Shown one piece after another: positions 8,593 to 17,125 of a stretch of 64,000 nt of DNA (positions are counted from its first letter, which is position 1; each line of letters begins with the position of its first letter). The notes below the pieces were generated by a model. The model searched no databases, had not been told where the DNA came from, and saw only the letters and a list, made by a program, of their open reading frames with translations. The stretch is taken from positions 2,232,001-2,296,000 of the forward strand of contig CAWGOF010000003.1 of NCBI GenBank assembly GCA_963824225.1, given 5' to 3'. Position numbers and translations under genes: made by a program. This DNA comes from CAWGOF01 sp963824225 (lineage in GTDB: Bacteria > Acidobacteriota > Polarisedimenticolia > Polarisedimenticolales > Polarisedimenticolaceae).

Positions 8593-11283
8593 TCAATCGG
8601 CCTCGGTCGGAGCGGCGTCGTCCACGCGGCCGAGGATCGCCGGAACGAGCAACAACGCGGTCAGCAGGCACGTCGCCGAGCCGAGGAGCGCGACCTGCCC
8701 GAAGCTCCGCAGCGCCGGGTAGTTCCCGAGCCACAGCGTGCCGAACCCGGCGATGTTGGTCAGCGCCGCGAGCACGACCGCCTTGCCCGTGTCGAGGAGC
8801 CCGGGGGTGATGCGCCCGCCGCTCAAGATCAGCCGGTGCATGATGTGGATGCTGTAGTCGATGCCCACGCCCAGGATCATCGTGGCCACGAACGCGTTGA
8901 CGTAGTTGAGGTGGATTCCCAGGACGCGCATCGCACCGAACATCAGGATCACGCCGGAGACGAGCTGGGCCATCGCGATCAGCGTGAGCTTGAGGTTGCG
9001 GAAGTCGATCCACAGCAGCACGAACACGACCGCCAGGCCGAGCAGCACCGCGCGTGGGGCCTCGCGGTTGAAGATCATCCGGAACTCGCGATTGACCACG
9101 TTCGTCCCGGTGACCACGATCCCGGGGTCGCCGCCCTGGATCGCCTCGACGAGACCCGCGGGCGGCTCGCGCCTCCAGCGCGGGTCCTTGAGGAACAGGT
9201 ACGTCACGATACGCACGCGTCCGGGCTCGGTCGAAACGTAGCGCTCGAGGATCCGGTCGAGCCCGCGGCCCTCGAGATCGGCCAGGCCGAGCGTCTTCGT
9301 GGGCGCGAGGAACCGGTCGAGCCGCGCGAGAAACGTCTCGAACGCCTCGGGTCGGAAGCCGGACTCGGCGAGGCTCGAGGACAGGGTGGCCCGCACGCGC
9401 GCTGGATCGAACGCCCCGCTCTTGTCCGCGGCCAGCGCGTCGAGGACCTGCCGCTGCTCGGCCTCGGGCGGCAGGTACGTCAGCAGCGAATCGACCGAGC
9501 CGACGAGGCCCGATGCGCGCATCGGCGCGACCCGCTCGGCGATCCGCGCGGTCAGCGCCAGCGCCTCCTCGCGCGTCGGGGCCTCGGCGATGGCCATCAT
9601 GTACGACAGCGAGGCGCCGAACTTCGCCCCGACCTCCTGCTGCACGTCGTACGCCGGCGAGCGATTGCTGCGCAGGGCGTTGATCGTGTCGTCGAACGGC
9701 AGAGACCAGGCGAGCCACCCGGAAACGACGGTCAGCACCGACAGGGTCGCGATCGTCGCCCGGCGGTGCCGCGCGGCGAACGGGATCAGGTGCTCGAGCC
9801 CGATCGACTGGAGGTGCAGCTTCTTCAGCGAGTCGACCTTGCGCGGGCGCACGCCCTCGTTCCAGTAGATCATCGCCGGGAGCAGGAACAGGATCGTCAC
9901 CGCACACAACAGGATCCCGCTGCCGATCAGGAACCCCAGGTCGCTCAGGCCGCGGAACTGGCTCACGCACATCGCGTAGAACGTGCCGGCGGACGTGATC
10001 GCGCCGGTGAATATGCCGAGCCCGGTCTCGCCGACCATCCGCTCGGTCGCCTCGGCCAGCGTCCGCCCGCGACGCCGCTCCTCGACGTATCGCGCGTAGC
10101 CCACGATGACGAAATCGGTGCCGAGGCCCATCAGCAGCGCCGTGAACGCCGAGGACGACGCGTTGAGCTGACGCAGGACGACGAAGCACAGGGCGAACGT
10201 CAGCGCCTGGCCCACGAGCAGCGGCAAGCTCGAGTACAGCAGCGCCGCGAAGCGCCGGTAGCACAGCCAGTACAGCCCCGACACCGCGAGCAGCGAGAAT
10301 ACGAGGTTGAACCGGACGTCCTGCAGGATCAGCCGCGCCTCGTCGACGGCCACGGCGTAGTTCCCGCCGTAGCGCACGCGCACCGCGGCCGGCTCCGCGC
10401 CGGGGTCCGACTCCTGGCGCATCTCGGCCCGGACGGCGGACTCGGCCTCCCGCACCGCCGTCAGCAGCGCACGCGAGAACTCGAGATCCTGCGACGGCCC
10501 GGTCGGCTTGACCAGCATGATCAGCGTCCGGTGGTCGCGCGACAGGTAGTAGCCGTCCGACAGGTCGATCGCCAGCTCGCCCCGCGAGCCCTCCAGCCGG
10601 TTCAGCAACAGCGGCATCAGACCGAGCGGGTCGTCCTTCGCCGCAGCGGCGGTGAACGACGCGGTGGGCGAGGCCAGATCGAGCTTGAGCTGGCGCACGC
10701 GCTCGCGGATCCGCGGATCGGACAGCTTGTCGCGCAGCTCGGGCAGCCGGTCCGGAGGGACGAACACGACCGCGTTCTGGTAGAACAGCTCGAGGAAGTC
10801 CTCGTCGATGTGGAACTTGTAGTCGACGTTCTCGACCGCCGGCACGCGCAGCGACTCGCGGTCCTTCTCCACCGCAACGGTCTCGAGCGCGTTTCGCCGG
10901 GCCCACGTGCGCTCGTCGGGCAGGTCCCGCCGCACCGTGACCGTGACCGTCGCCTGCTCGATGCGCTCGGCCAACAGATCCGCGAACTCCTCGATCTCGT
11001 CCGGTCCCTGGCCCGGTCCGGCCTCGACGAGCAGCACGAGGTAGTCGATCGAGCCGAACTCCTCGAGCGCGGTGCGGAACGTGTCGACCTGCCGGTTGCC
11101 GGCCGGAATCAGCGCCAGGATGTTCGATTCGAGATCGAGCGCGGATCCGAGCCACGCCCCGAGGACGAGCGCGAGCGCGGCCGCAGCGAACACGATCCGG
11201 TAGTGGTTACGGCTGAAGCGCTCGAGAGCCAGGAGGATGCGGCGCTTGCCGCCAAGCCGGGGAGCGTCGGTTTGGGGGGACAT
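8593..11283 (-). CDS. MMPL/RND-family exporter, HpnN-like (hopanoid transporter type)
   Basis: An 896-residue inner-membrane RND transporter of the MMPL superfamily. The layout is classic: TM1 (~27-48), a large periplasmic loop (~50-300), a TM2-6 block (~310-470), TM7 (~520), a second loop, and TM8-12 (~735-880). The LMGLGTDFVIVGYARY and ILGVGIDYSIHIMHR segments are the paired TM4/TM10 signatures with their Asp residues. Length and the opening SALDLESNILALIP resemble HpnN, which moves hopanoids to the outer membrane. Assignment to hopanoids is inference, strengthened by a hopanoid operon at 54.8-63.5 kb in this window. It leads an operon with uppP. A TTGACG-N18-AATAAT promoter sits just upstream. 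Confidence 0.85.
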   Translation of the reverse strand: MSPQTDAPRLGGKRRILLALERFSRNHYRIVFAAAALALVLGAWLGSALDLESNILALIPAGNRQVDTFRTALEEFGSIDYLVLLVEAGPGQGPDEIEEFADLLAERIEQATVTVTVRRDLPDERTWARRNALETVAVEKDRESLRVPAVENVDYKFHIDEDFLELFYQNAVVFVPPDRLPELRDKLSDPRIRERVRQLKLDLASPTASFTAAAAKDDPLGLMPLLLNRLEGSRGELAIDLSDGYYLSRDHRTLIMLVKPTGPSQDLEFSRALLTAVREAESAVRAEMRQESDPGAEPAAVRVRYGGNYAVAVDEARLILQDVRFNLVFSLLAVSGLYWLCYRRFAALLYSSLPLLVGQALTFALCFVVLRQLNASSSAFTALLMGLGTDFVIVGYARYVEERRRGRTLAEATERMVGETGLGIFTGAITSAGTFYAMCVSQFRGLSDLGFLIGSGILLCAVTILFLLPAMIYWNEGVRPRKVDSLKKLHLQSIGLEHLIPFAARHRRATIATLSVLTVVSGWLAWSLPFDDTINALRSNRSPAYDVQQEVGAKFGASLSYMMAIAEAPTREEALALTARIAERVAPMRASGLVGSVDSLLTYLPPEAEQRQVLDALAADKSGAFDPARVRATLSSSLAESGFRPEAFETFLARLDRFLAPTKTLGLADLEGRGLDRILERYVSTEPGRVRIVTYLFLKDPRWRREPPAGLVEAIQGGDPGIVVTGTNVVNREFRMIFNREAPRAVLLGLAVVFVLLWIDFRNLKLTLIAMAQLVSGVILMFGAMRVLGIHLNYVNAFVATMILGVGIDYSIHIMHRLILSGGRITPGLLDTGKAVVLAALTNIAGFGTLWLGNYPALRSFGQVALLGSATCLLTALLLVPAILGRVDDAAPTEAD

Positions 11284-11320
11284 CGAACCGGGCGACTCCT
11301 GGCGTGGCGGGCGCGGCCGG

Positions 11321-11350
11321 ATTATTTCTTCCCATACCGCCGGGCGTCAA
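11321..11350 (-). promoter_or_regulatory. Sigma70-type promoter for the MMPL exporter-uppP operon
   Basis: On the minus strand TTGACG (11350-11345) is followed after 18 bases by AATAAT (11326-11321). The -35 matches the consensus at five of six positions and the -10 at four or five. Transcription would start near 11314, giving a leader of ~30 bases before the ATG at 11283. It is the clearest promoter-like pair in the divergent 209-base gap with rocD. Confidence 0.5.
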
Positions 11351-11492
11351 GCCGGCGATCGCGAATGGCGGCACGGGGCGGGGTCTCGTGGTATCTTTCC
11401 TGTCCACGCGCCGCCGTTCACCGGCCGCCCGACCGTCGACCCTGACCCGCGGAACCGATCCCGGGTGCGCGTCTGCCGCAAGCGAGGTGACC

Positions 11493-12719
11493 ATGGAAAC
11501 CACGTCGACCAAGTCCACCGAGTTCATCCAGCTCGAGGAGGCGTACGGCGCCCACAACTACCATCCGCTCGACGTGGTGATCCATCGCGCCGAGGGCGTG
11601 TGGGTCTGGGACGTCGACGGCAACCGGTACCTCGACTTCCTCGCCGCGTACTCGGCGGTCAACCAGGGTCACGCTCATCCCCGGCTGCGTAAGGCGCTGA
11701 TCGAGCAGGCCGAGCGCGTGACCCTGACGTCGCGCGCGTTCCGCAACGACCAGCTCGGTCCGCTGTACAAGAGGATGCACGACCTCAGCGGGTTCCAGCG
11801 CATGCTCCCGATGAACAGCGGCGCCGAGGCGGTCGAGACCGCGATCAAGGCCGCGCGCAAATGGGGCTACACGGTCAAGGGCGTGCCGGCGGGCCAGGCC
11901 GAGATCCTCGTGTTCCGCGGGAACTTCCACGGCCGGACGACGACGATCGTCGGGTTCTCGGACGAGCCACAGTACCAGGACGGCTTCGGCCCGTTCACCC
12001 CGGGCTTCACGCTCCTGCCGTACGGCGACCTCGATGCGATTCGCAAGGCCATGAACCCGAACGTCGTCGCTGTGCTCGTCGAGCCGATCCAGGGCGAGAG
12101 CGGCATCGTGCTGCCCAAACCGGGCTACCTGCAGGGCATCGCCCAGCTGTGCCGCGAGAACCGCGTGCTGTTCGTGTGCGACGAGATCCAGTCCGGCCTC
12201 GGCCGCACGGGCAAGCTGTTCGCGTTCCAGCACGAGGACGTGCGGCCCGACATGGTCATCGTGGGCAAAGCGCTCGGCGGCGGGTACTACCCGATCTCGG
12301 GCATCCTGGCCGACGACGAGGTGATGGGTGTGTTCAAGCCCGGGGATCACGGCTCGACGTTCGGCGGAAACCCGCTGGCCTGCGCCGTGGCCAACGTGGC
12401 GCTCCAGGTTCTCGTCGAGGAGCGGCTGGCCGAGAACTCGGCCGAGCAGGGCGCGTACTTCCTCGAGAGGCTACGCACGCTGCGCTATCCGGTGATTCAG
12501 GAGGTCCGCGGCAAGGGACTGTGGATCGGCCTCCAGCTGACCCCGCAGGCCGGCGGAGCCCGCCGCTACTGCGAGGCTCTGCAGAAGAAGGGCCTGTTGT
12601 GCAAGGAAACCCACGTAGACACGATTCGCTTCGCCCCGCCGCTATGCATCGAGCGCCGCGAGCTCGACTGGGCGTTCGATCGCCTGGTCGAGGTGTTCGA
12701 CGAGCTCGGCCGGGGATGA
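11493..12719 (+). CDS. rocD: Ornithine--oxo-acid aminotransferase
   Basis: PLP enzyme converting ornithine and 2-oxoglutarate to glutamate semialdehyde and glutamate, linking arginine and proline metabolism. At 408 residues it fits class III aminotransferases; the sequence tracks ornithine aminotransferases (YGAHNYHPLDVVI near the start, LAAYSAVNQGHAHP, and CDEIQSGLGRTGKLF). The PLP lysine is K259 in VGKALGGGYYP. The frame stays open ~190 bases upstream, but the ATG at 11493 is chosen because homologues begin here and a GCGAGG lies eight bases before it. A TATCTT at ~11392-11397 could be its -10 box. Confidence 0.93.
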   Translation: METTSTKSTEFIQLEEAYGAHNYHPLDVVIHRAEGVWVWDVDGNRYLDFLAAYSAVNQGHAHPRLRKALIEQAERVTLTSRAFRNDQLGPLYKRMHDLSGFQRMLPMNSGAEAVETAIKAARKWGYTVKGVPAGQAEILVFRGNFHGRTTTIVGFSDEPQYQDGFGPFTPGFTLLPYGDLDAIRKAMNPNVVAVLVEPIQGESGIVLPKPGYLQGIAQLCRENRVLFVCDEIQSGLGRTGKLFAFQHEDVRPDMVIVGKALGGGYYPISGILADDEVMGVFKPGDHGSTFGGNPLACAVANVALQVLVEERLAENSAEQGAYFLERLRTLRYPVIQEVRGKGLWIGLQLTPQAGGARRYCEALQKKGLLCKETHVDTIRFAPPLCIERRELDWAFDRLVEVFDELGRG

Positions 12720-12735
12720 GGAGCTTCGCCAGCGC

Positions 12736-13218
12736 ATGAAATACCGCCATCGCGGCTACCGCGATTCGGAGTACCAGGACGAGCGGTCGAGGCCCAAGTC
12801 GGCCCCGTCGGGCCCGCCGCCGAAGCGCGACATCCCGGACGAGCAGCGGTTCCAGATCCGCTCGATGCGTCACGCCATGGATCGCGAGGCCCACGAGGTC
12901 CTGCGATGCCACAGCTGCGGCCGCAGCGTCACGGACGTCGGCCTGATCGGCAACTCGAGCACCTGCCCGCACTGCCCGGCCGCGCTGCACTGCTGCCGTA
13001 ACTGCCGCCATTTCGACTCGGCGGCGCGCTGGCAGTGTCTGGCCCCGATCGTCGCCCCGGTGCCGGACAAGATCGGGGCCAACGAGTGCGACAAGTTCGA
13101 GCCCCGACTCGTGCTCGACGCGACCGGCCGGCGCAACGTGCGCTCGTCCGCGACCGAGGGCGGGGGAAGCGCCGGCTCGGACCCCCGCTCGCAGTTCGAG
13201 AACCTGTTCAAGCGCTAG
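12736..13218 (+). CDS. Conserved hypothetical protein with cysteine-rich zinc-ribbon core
   Basis: A 160-residue protein with no recognised function. The first ~55 residues are basic and low-complexity. Residues ~57-100 hold CHSCGR, CPHCPAALHCCRNCRHFD and a later WQC and ANECDKF, giving eight or more cysteines in CxxC pairs, which strongly suggests one or two structural zinc sites. The C-terminus is acidic/polar and ends in FENLFKR. It sits 16 bases after rocD on the same strand and is likely co-transcribed with it. A nucleic-acid-binding or assembly role would fit the basic arm plus zinc ribbon, but this is guesswork. Confidence 0.75.
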   Translation: MKYRHRGYRDSEYQDERSRPKSAPSGPPPKRDIPDEQRFQIRSMRHAMDREAHEVLRCHSCGRSVTDVGLIGNSSTCPHCPAALHCCRNCRHFDSAARWQCLAPIVAPVPDKIGANECDKFEPRLVLDATGRRNVRSSATEGGGSAGSDPRSQFENLFKR

Positions 13219-13231
13219 ACCCTCCGGCTTC

Positions 13232-13260
13232 TTGCCCGGCCCAGGGGGGGACCCTATATT
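13232..13260 (+). promoter_or_regulatory. Sigma70-type promoter upstream of the 13.3 kb membrane-anchored gene
   Basis: TTGCCC (13232-13237), a 17-base spacer, then TATATT (13255-13260). The spacing is ideal and the -10 is a five-of-six match. It lies in the 74-base gap between two plus-strand genes and would give a leader of about 26 bases before the ATG at 13293. Confidence 0.45.
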
Positions 13261-13292
13261 CCACCGCGCCTCGGGGGGGTCGGTGGGGTGCT

Positions 13293-13673
13293 ATGAGCGT
13301 GTCGCCACGTCCGTCCTTCGGGTCCCAGCGCGGTGAGGGTCGAATCGGGCTGCTCATCGCCCTGATCGTCGTCGGTTCGGCCGTGTTCACCGGCATGAAG
13401 ATCATCCCGGTGCGCGTCGCAGCGTACGAGTTCCGCGACGTGCTGCGCGAGGAAGCGCGCTACGGCGCCGTGCGCAACACCGACGCGACCGTGGCCCAGC
13501 GGATCCTCGAGCGCGCCGCCGAGCTCGACGTCCCGCTCAAGCCCGAGAACCTGAGCGTGCGCCGGACGATCCACGAGATCACGATCATCGCGTCGTACCA
13601 GCAGCCGATCGATCTCAAGCTGACGACGTACGTGTATCGATTCACCGCGACCGAGAAGGCACCGCTGTTCTGA
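13293..13673 (+). CDS. Conserved membrane-anchored protein (DUF4845-like)
   Basis: A 126-residue protein: a short Gly/Arg cytoplasmic start, one transmembrane helix (GLLIALIVVGSAVFTGMKII, ~19-38), then an extracytoplasmic alpha/beta region beginning PVRVAAYEFRDVLREEARYG. The pattern of a short N-terminal anchor followed by helix and strands resembles DUF4845 and minor pseudopilin-like proteins, though there is no prepilin cleavage motif. The ATG at 13293 is chosen because it precedes the anchor directly; the frame itself is open further upstream. Its last 32 bases overlap the 3' end of the convergent hutI. Confidence 0.7.
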   Translation: MSVSPRPSFGSQRGEGRIGLLIALIVVGSAVFTGMKIIPVRVAAYEFRDVLREEARYGAVRNTDATVAQRILERAAELDVPLKPENLSVRRTIHEITIIASYQQPIDLKLTTYVYRFTATEKAPLF

Positions 13674-14919
13674 CGACCTTCCCGGCGGCGATCACCGTCG
13701 CGACCCGGGATACGCCGAGCCGATACGCCACGTGGTAGCGGTTTGGCAGGGCGTGGATCACCACGTCGGCCCGCTTGCCCGGCTCGAGCGAACCCACGTT
13801 CTCGGCGCGGCCGAGCGTGTGCGCGGCGTTGAGCGTCGTCGCCGTGATCGCCTCGTCGACCGTGAGCCCACAGGTCAGGCAGGCAAAGGCCAGGGCGGTC
13901 CCGATCGACCCCATGGGGCACGTTCCGGGGTTGAAGTCCGTGGCCACGACGACCGGCACCCCGCCATCGACGAGGCGGCGTCCCGGCGGCGCGGCGCGTC
14001 CCATGAGGAACAGCGCTGCGACCGGCAAGAGCACGCCGCAGGTCCCCGCCCGCGCGAGCGCGTCGATCCCTGCAGGCGACACGTGCTCGAGATGATCGGC
14101 CGACGCCGCGCCGAGCTCGGCCGCGAGCTGCGCTGCGCCGTCGTCGGCCAGCTGATCGGCGTGCAGCCGCACGCCGAGGCCCTGCGCCCGCGCCGCCTCG
14201 AGCACGAGCCGGGCCTCGGCCAGCGAGAATGCGTGCTCGTCGACGAACGCATCCGCGTACTCGGCCAGGCCGCGCGATGCGACCTCGGGTAGCATCGTCT
14301 GCACCACGATGCGCACGTATTGCTCGCGCCCCGCGCGGTGCTCCTTGGGCACGGTGTGCGCGCCGAGGAACGTCGGCACCACCTCGACCGGGTGTCCGCG
14401 TCCACCATTCCGCAGCGCCTCGAGCTGCTTGCACTCGTCCTCGAGCGTCAAACCATAGCCGCTCTTGGCCTCGACCGTCGTCGTGCCGAGCGCGAGCAGC
14501 TCGTCGAGCCGCGTCCGCACGAGGGCCGCGAGATCGCGCGGCGCGATCGCCCGCGTCTTCTCGACCGTGGACAGGATCCCACCGCCCCGCGCGGCGATCT
14601 CGGAGTACGTCGCGCCGCGCAGTCGCTCGTCGAACTCGGTCTCACGCCAACCGGCGAACGGGAGGTGCGTGTGCGCGTCGACGAAGCCTGGAAGCGCGGT
14701 GCCGCCGGCGGCGTCGAAGCGACTCGCTCCCGGAGCGAGCCGCACGGCCTGCGCCAGCTCCCGCTCGGGTCCGACCCATGCGATACGGTCGCCCTGGCAG
14801 GCCAGCGCCGCGTCACGCACGACGCGCAGCCGCCCCTGCGTCGGACCCGCGAGAGCCGAGCGGCCCTCGGGTGTAGCGAGCTCGCCGATCCCGCTGACGA
14901 CGAGGTTGGCCTCGATCAT
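13642..14919 (-). CDS. hutI: Imidazolonepropionase
   Basis: Third enzyme of histidine degradation; hydrolyses 4-imidazolone-5-propanoate to N-formimino-L-glutamate. The 425-residue amidohydrolase has the metal ligands HTH (H83, H85), H253 in RLHADQLAD, and D328 in ATDFNPGT, plus the HutI-specific AKSGYGL (151-157) and GWRETEF (90-96). The start is the ATG at 14917-14919, whose bases overlap the upstream DivIVA stop (ATGA). The other hut genes are not in this window. The 3' end overlaps the convergent 13.3 kb gene by 32 bases. Confidence 0.95.
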   Translation of the reverse strand: MIEANLVVSGIGELATPEGRSALAGPTQGRLRVVRDAALACQGDRIAWVGPERELAQAVRLAPGASRFDAAGGTALPGFVDAHTHLPFAGWRETEFDERLRGATYSEIAARGGGILSTVEKTRAIAPRDLAALVRTRLDELLALGTTTVEAKSGYGLTLEDECKQLEALRNGGRGHPVEVVPTFLGAHTVPKEHRAGREQYVRIVVQTMLPEVASRGLAEYADAFVDEHAFSLAEARLVLEAARAQGLGVRLHADQLADDGAAQLAAELGAASADHLEHVSPAGIDALARAGTCGVLLPVAALFLMGRAAPPGRRLVDGGVPVVVATDFNPGTCPMGSIGTALAFACLTCGLTVDEAITATTLNAAHTLGRAENVGSLEPGKRADVVIHALPNRYHVAYRLGVSRVATVIAAGKVVRTAVPSRSR

Positions 14920-15443
14920 CCGGCGTCGGCGACGGCGCGCGGATGGAGCACGTGCAGGTTGTCCGCCGGCGCGGGCGACGGCGCCGGCTCCTCCTCCCGG
15001 CGATGCTCGAGCAGGCGCAGGTGCTCGTCGATCACCGCGCGCAGCCGGCGCTCGAAGAGGTCCCGCTCGAGCTTGCAGCGGCTCATCTCGCTCTCCAGGC
15101 GCGCCAGCTGGTCCTGGGCCTGCTGGAGCATGCGCTCGGCGGTCAGGCGCGCCTCGCGCACGGTCAGGTCGGCCTCGGCGCGCGCCCGCTCGCGCATCTC
15201 GCCCGACATGTTCTGCGCCGTCACGAGCGTCTGCTGCAGCGCGGCCTCGCGCTCGCCGTACACCACGACGCGCATCCGCAGGTCGCCGACCTCCTCGAGC
15301 AGGTCGGCGTTCTCGAGGTTCACGCGCTCGATCTCCTCGGCCACCGACTTCAGGAACATCCGGACCGGTTCGGCCTCGTAGCCCCGCATCTTCCGCGGGA
15401 ACTCCTGACGCTCGATGTCCATCGGGGTGATGCGCGTGGCCAT
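14916..15443 (-). CDS. DivIVA-domain coiled-coil protein
   Basis: A 175-residue protein whose first ~60 residues match the DivIVA membrane-curvature domain: ITPMDIERQEFPRKMRGYEAEPVRMFLKSVAEEIERV. A long coiled coil (~35-150) and a Pro/Ala tail follow. Such proteins mark poles or septa, or organise cell-wall machinery; in Gram-negatives their roles are poorly known. It is first in a two-gene unit, overlapping hutI by four bases, an odd pairing. The ATG at 15443 has only a weak GGGAGA-like Shine-Dalgarno region. A TTGACG-N18-TATGTT promoter lies at 15505-15476. Confidence 0.82.
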   Translation of the reverse strand: MATRITPMDIERQEFPRKMRGYEAEPVRMFLKSVAEEIERVNLENADLLEEVGDLRMRVVVYGEREAALQQTLVTAQNMSGEMRERARAEADLTVREARLTAERMLQQAQDQLARLESEMSRCKLERDLFERRLRAVIDEHLRLLEHRREEEPAPSPAPADNLHVLHPRAVADAG

Positions 15444-15475
15444 GCCGGTCTCCCTTGGGTCTGACGCCGGGCCGA

Positions 15476-15505
15476 AACATAGGCCAGACGCTAGGGTCGC
15501 GTCAA
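15476..15505 (-). promoter_or_regulatory. Sigma70-type promoter for divIVA-hutI
   Basis: On the minus strand TTGACG (15505-15500), an 18-base spacer, then TATGTT (15481-15476). The -35 hexamer and the spacing are the same as those seen upstream of the MMPL exporter. The leader would be about 25 bases. A second -10-like TAGAAT lies further upstream at 15524-15519. Confidence 0.5.
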
Positions 15506-15594
15506 AGTCGGCCCGGCGATTCTACCTCGAACTGCGCCGAGGCCCATTCAGGAGGCCGGGCTGCCACGGGCTCGATGCACAGCCACGATGCGAT

Positions 15595-15827
15595 TCAGAC
15601 GGCCGGCTCCGTGAGCGAATGAATGAACCTCGCCGATGCCGCGAGTGCGTCTCGCGCTTCAGGGACCACGCCATCGAGCATCTGCCAGCCATGAAACACG
15701 CCGTCGAACACCACCAGCTCGGTCTCCACTCCGATGTCCTGACTCTGGCGTGCAGCCGCACCGCATCATCGAGCAGCAGCTCCCCAACGCCCACTTGGAG
15801 GTGGAGCGGGGGCACTTGCTCTCGCGG
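15595..15827 (-). pseudogene. Remnant of an HSL-type alpha/beta hydrolase (C-terminal end, frameshifted)
   Basis: Reading the minus strand from ~15827, one frame gives VPPLHLQVGVGELLLDDAVRLHAR, the C-terminal acid-loop strand of hormone-sensitive-lipase-type esterases (PPLxxQVGxxExLLDDAxRL). Near 15750 the frame must shift by one base to continue as GVETELVVFDGVFHGWQM, with the catalytic-His region FHGW, and then ALAASARFIHSL to a TGA at 15595-15597. The N-terminal two thirds (HGGG, GxSxG) are missing. This is a decayed gene end, not the neighbouring esterase at 16.2 kb, whose sequence differs. Confidence 0.6.
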
Positions 15828-15829
15828 CG

Positions 15830-16210
15830 CTACAAGCACGCCGCGGACTCCAACTTGGACGGGAACTTTGCAGCTCTGCTAGAGAGAATCGTTGCAGCAC
15901 AACCGGACGGACGGTCGCAGTCCCACGATTCCCCTGGCCGGCCGCACAACGCACCCAGGTACACGCGGTAGGACGACGTGATGTCGGTGTACACGGACTC
16001 GACACGGGCCAGTGGCGTGCCGCTACCGCCCTCGGATACTTCGCACGTGCGCACCGCCACCCCGTCAAACACCCGTTGCGCTGCTGCCAGAACGAGCGTT
16101 GATTCATCTTGCGCGTGAAGAAGCCACTGGCAACGAGTCGCGGGTACATCGGCACACACAGCCGGGCCACCGACGCTCGCGACGATGACGAGAACGAGCA
16201 CGCGACTCAC
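15830..16210 (-). CDS. Hypothetical secreted protein
   Basis: A 126-residue protein with a signal peptide (MSRVLVLVIVASVGGPAVCA, cleavage near ADVPA). The mature part has six cysteines (TRCQW, RTCEV, GALCG, WDCDR, SGCAA, SAACL), suggesting disulfides in the periplasm or outside. No family is recognised. Base composition is lower in GC than in the flanking housekeeping genes, as is true across 15.5-18.1 kb, which fits an accessory origin. It is 39 bases downstream of the esterase gene on the same strand. Confidence 0.55.
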   Translation of the reverse strand: MSRVLVLVIVASVGGPAVCADVPATRCQWLLHAQDESTLVLAAAQRVFDGVAVRTCEVSEGGSGTPLARVESVYTDITSSYRVYLGALCGRPGESWDCDRPSGCAATILSSRAAKFPSKLESAACL

Positions 16211-16249
16211 TTTGTCCCCTTCTCGGCTGCCTAACGCACGGTGGTCACC

Positions 16250-17125
16250 TCAGAAACCCAGCGATTCCAAGAAGCGGTCGGCCCGCGCCGAAGCGTCTGC
16301 TGAGGTTTCTGGATCCGGGCTCGGCATACCGTCATCGGGGATGCCCGCCGGCGTAAACAGATGGCCGAAGCCTTCGTATATCTGGAGCTTGCAAGTATTG
16401 CCGGCAGCTCGCATGCGCTCGCAGAATCGCTTCACGCCGTTCATTGGCGTCACGGTATCGACGTTCCCCTGAAGAATCAGTGTGGGTGGAAGGCCCGTCC
16501 GCATGTGTTCGTCGGGTGAAATGTCACGCGCGCGTGCCCGATCCCCCAGAAGGCGCTGCACCCAGCTGTCGGACGCCAGCGACACCGCGGGAGATACGAG
16601 GACGAGCGCGTCGGGGCTTCCACTCACGCTTTCTTCAGAAGCGGTTTTGTCGAACACTGCTGCGGAGGCGGCGAGATGGGCGCCCGCAGACCAGCCGTAG
16701 GCTGCGATCCGTTTGGGATCTATGTCCAAGGAGTCCGCGTGAACTCGCACCCAACGAATCACCGCGCGTGCGTCTTCCATGGCCTCGATGGGCGTGATGC
16801 CCTTCTGGTCTGAAAGGCGATACTGTGCCGCAATCGCTACCATCCCACGCTCGGTGAAATGCCTTGCCCGGGGGAACGCCCACTGCGGCTCGCCCATCGC
16901 CCAGCCGCCGCCGTGGAGCAGCACGATCGCGGAGAGCTTCCCACCGCCCGGCTTCGCCGGGGAGAAGACGTACGCCTTGAGCGGCGTGCCACCCGGGGTG
17001 GCGTACACGTGCTCGACCGGCTGCCGCTGGGCTTGCTCGCCTTGCGCCGCAGCACCTGAGACGACGGCAAGGAGTAACGGGATTATCCCAAGCGACGCTC
17101 CAATGGATCGCTTCACCTGGACCAT
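16250..17125 (-). CDS. Secreted alpha/beta-hydrolase (acetyl-esterase/BD-FAE type)
   Basis: A 291-residue esterase with a cleavable signal peptide (residues 1-28, ending SGAAA-QG). The oxyanion motif HGGGW is at 71-75, the nucleophile S146 is in GWSAG, the acid is D223 in NVDTV and the His is H255 in GFGHLF. This arrangement and the RISWxxxHA-like helix (VIRWVRVHADSLDIDP) mark the esterase/lipase group acting on small esters or acetylated sugars. The ATG at 17125 abuts the TGA of the AlkD-like gene (17126-17128), so the pair is probably one transcript. The substrate is unknown. Confidence 0.88.
   Translation of the reverse strand: MVQVKRSIGASLGIIPLLLAVVSGAAAQGEQAQRQPVEHVYATPGGTPLKAYVFSPAKPGGGKLSAIVLLHGGGWAMGEPQWAFPRARHFTERGMVAIAAQYRLSDQKGITPIEAMEDARAVIRWVRVHADSLDIDPKRIAAYGWSAGAHLAASAAVFDKTASEESVSGSPDALVLVSPAVSLASDSWVQRLLGDRARARDISPDEHMRTGLPPTLILQGNVDTVTPMNGVKRFCERMRAAGNTCKLQIYEGFGHLFTPAGIPDDGMPSPDPETSADASARADRFLESLGF

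Noticed and set aside
8074..11445. Plus-strand frame of ~1120 codons opposite the MMPL exporter
   Set aside because: Charged low-complexity translation; the minus strand carries a clear RND transporter.
11304..11492. Upstream extension of rocD
   Set aside because: In frame but not conserved; includes the divergent promoter region; the ATG at 11493 has a ribosome site and the family start.
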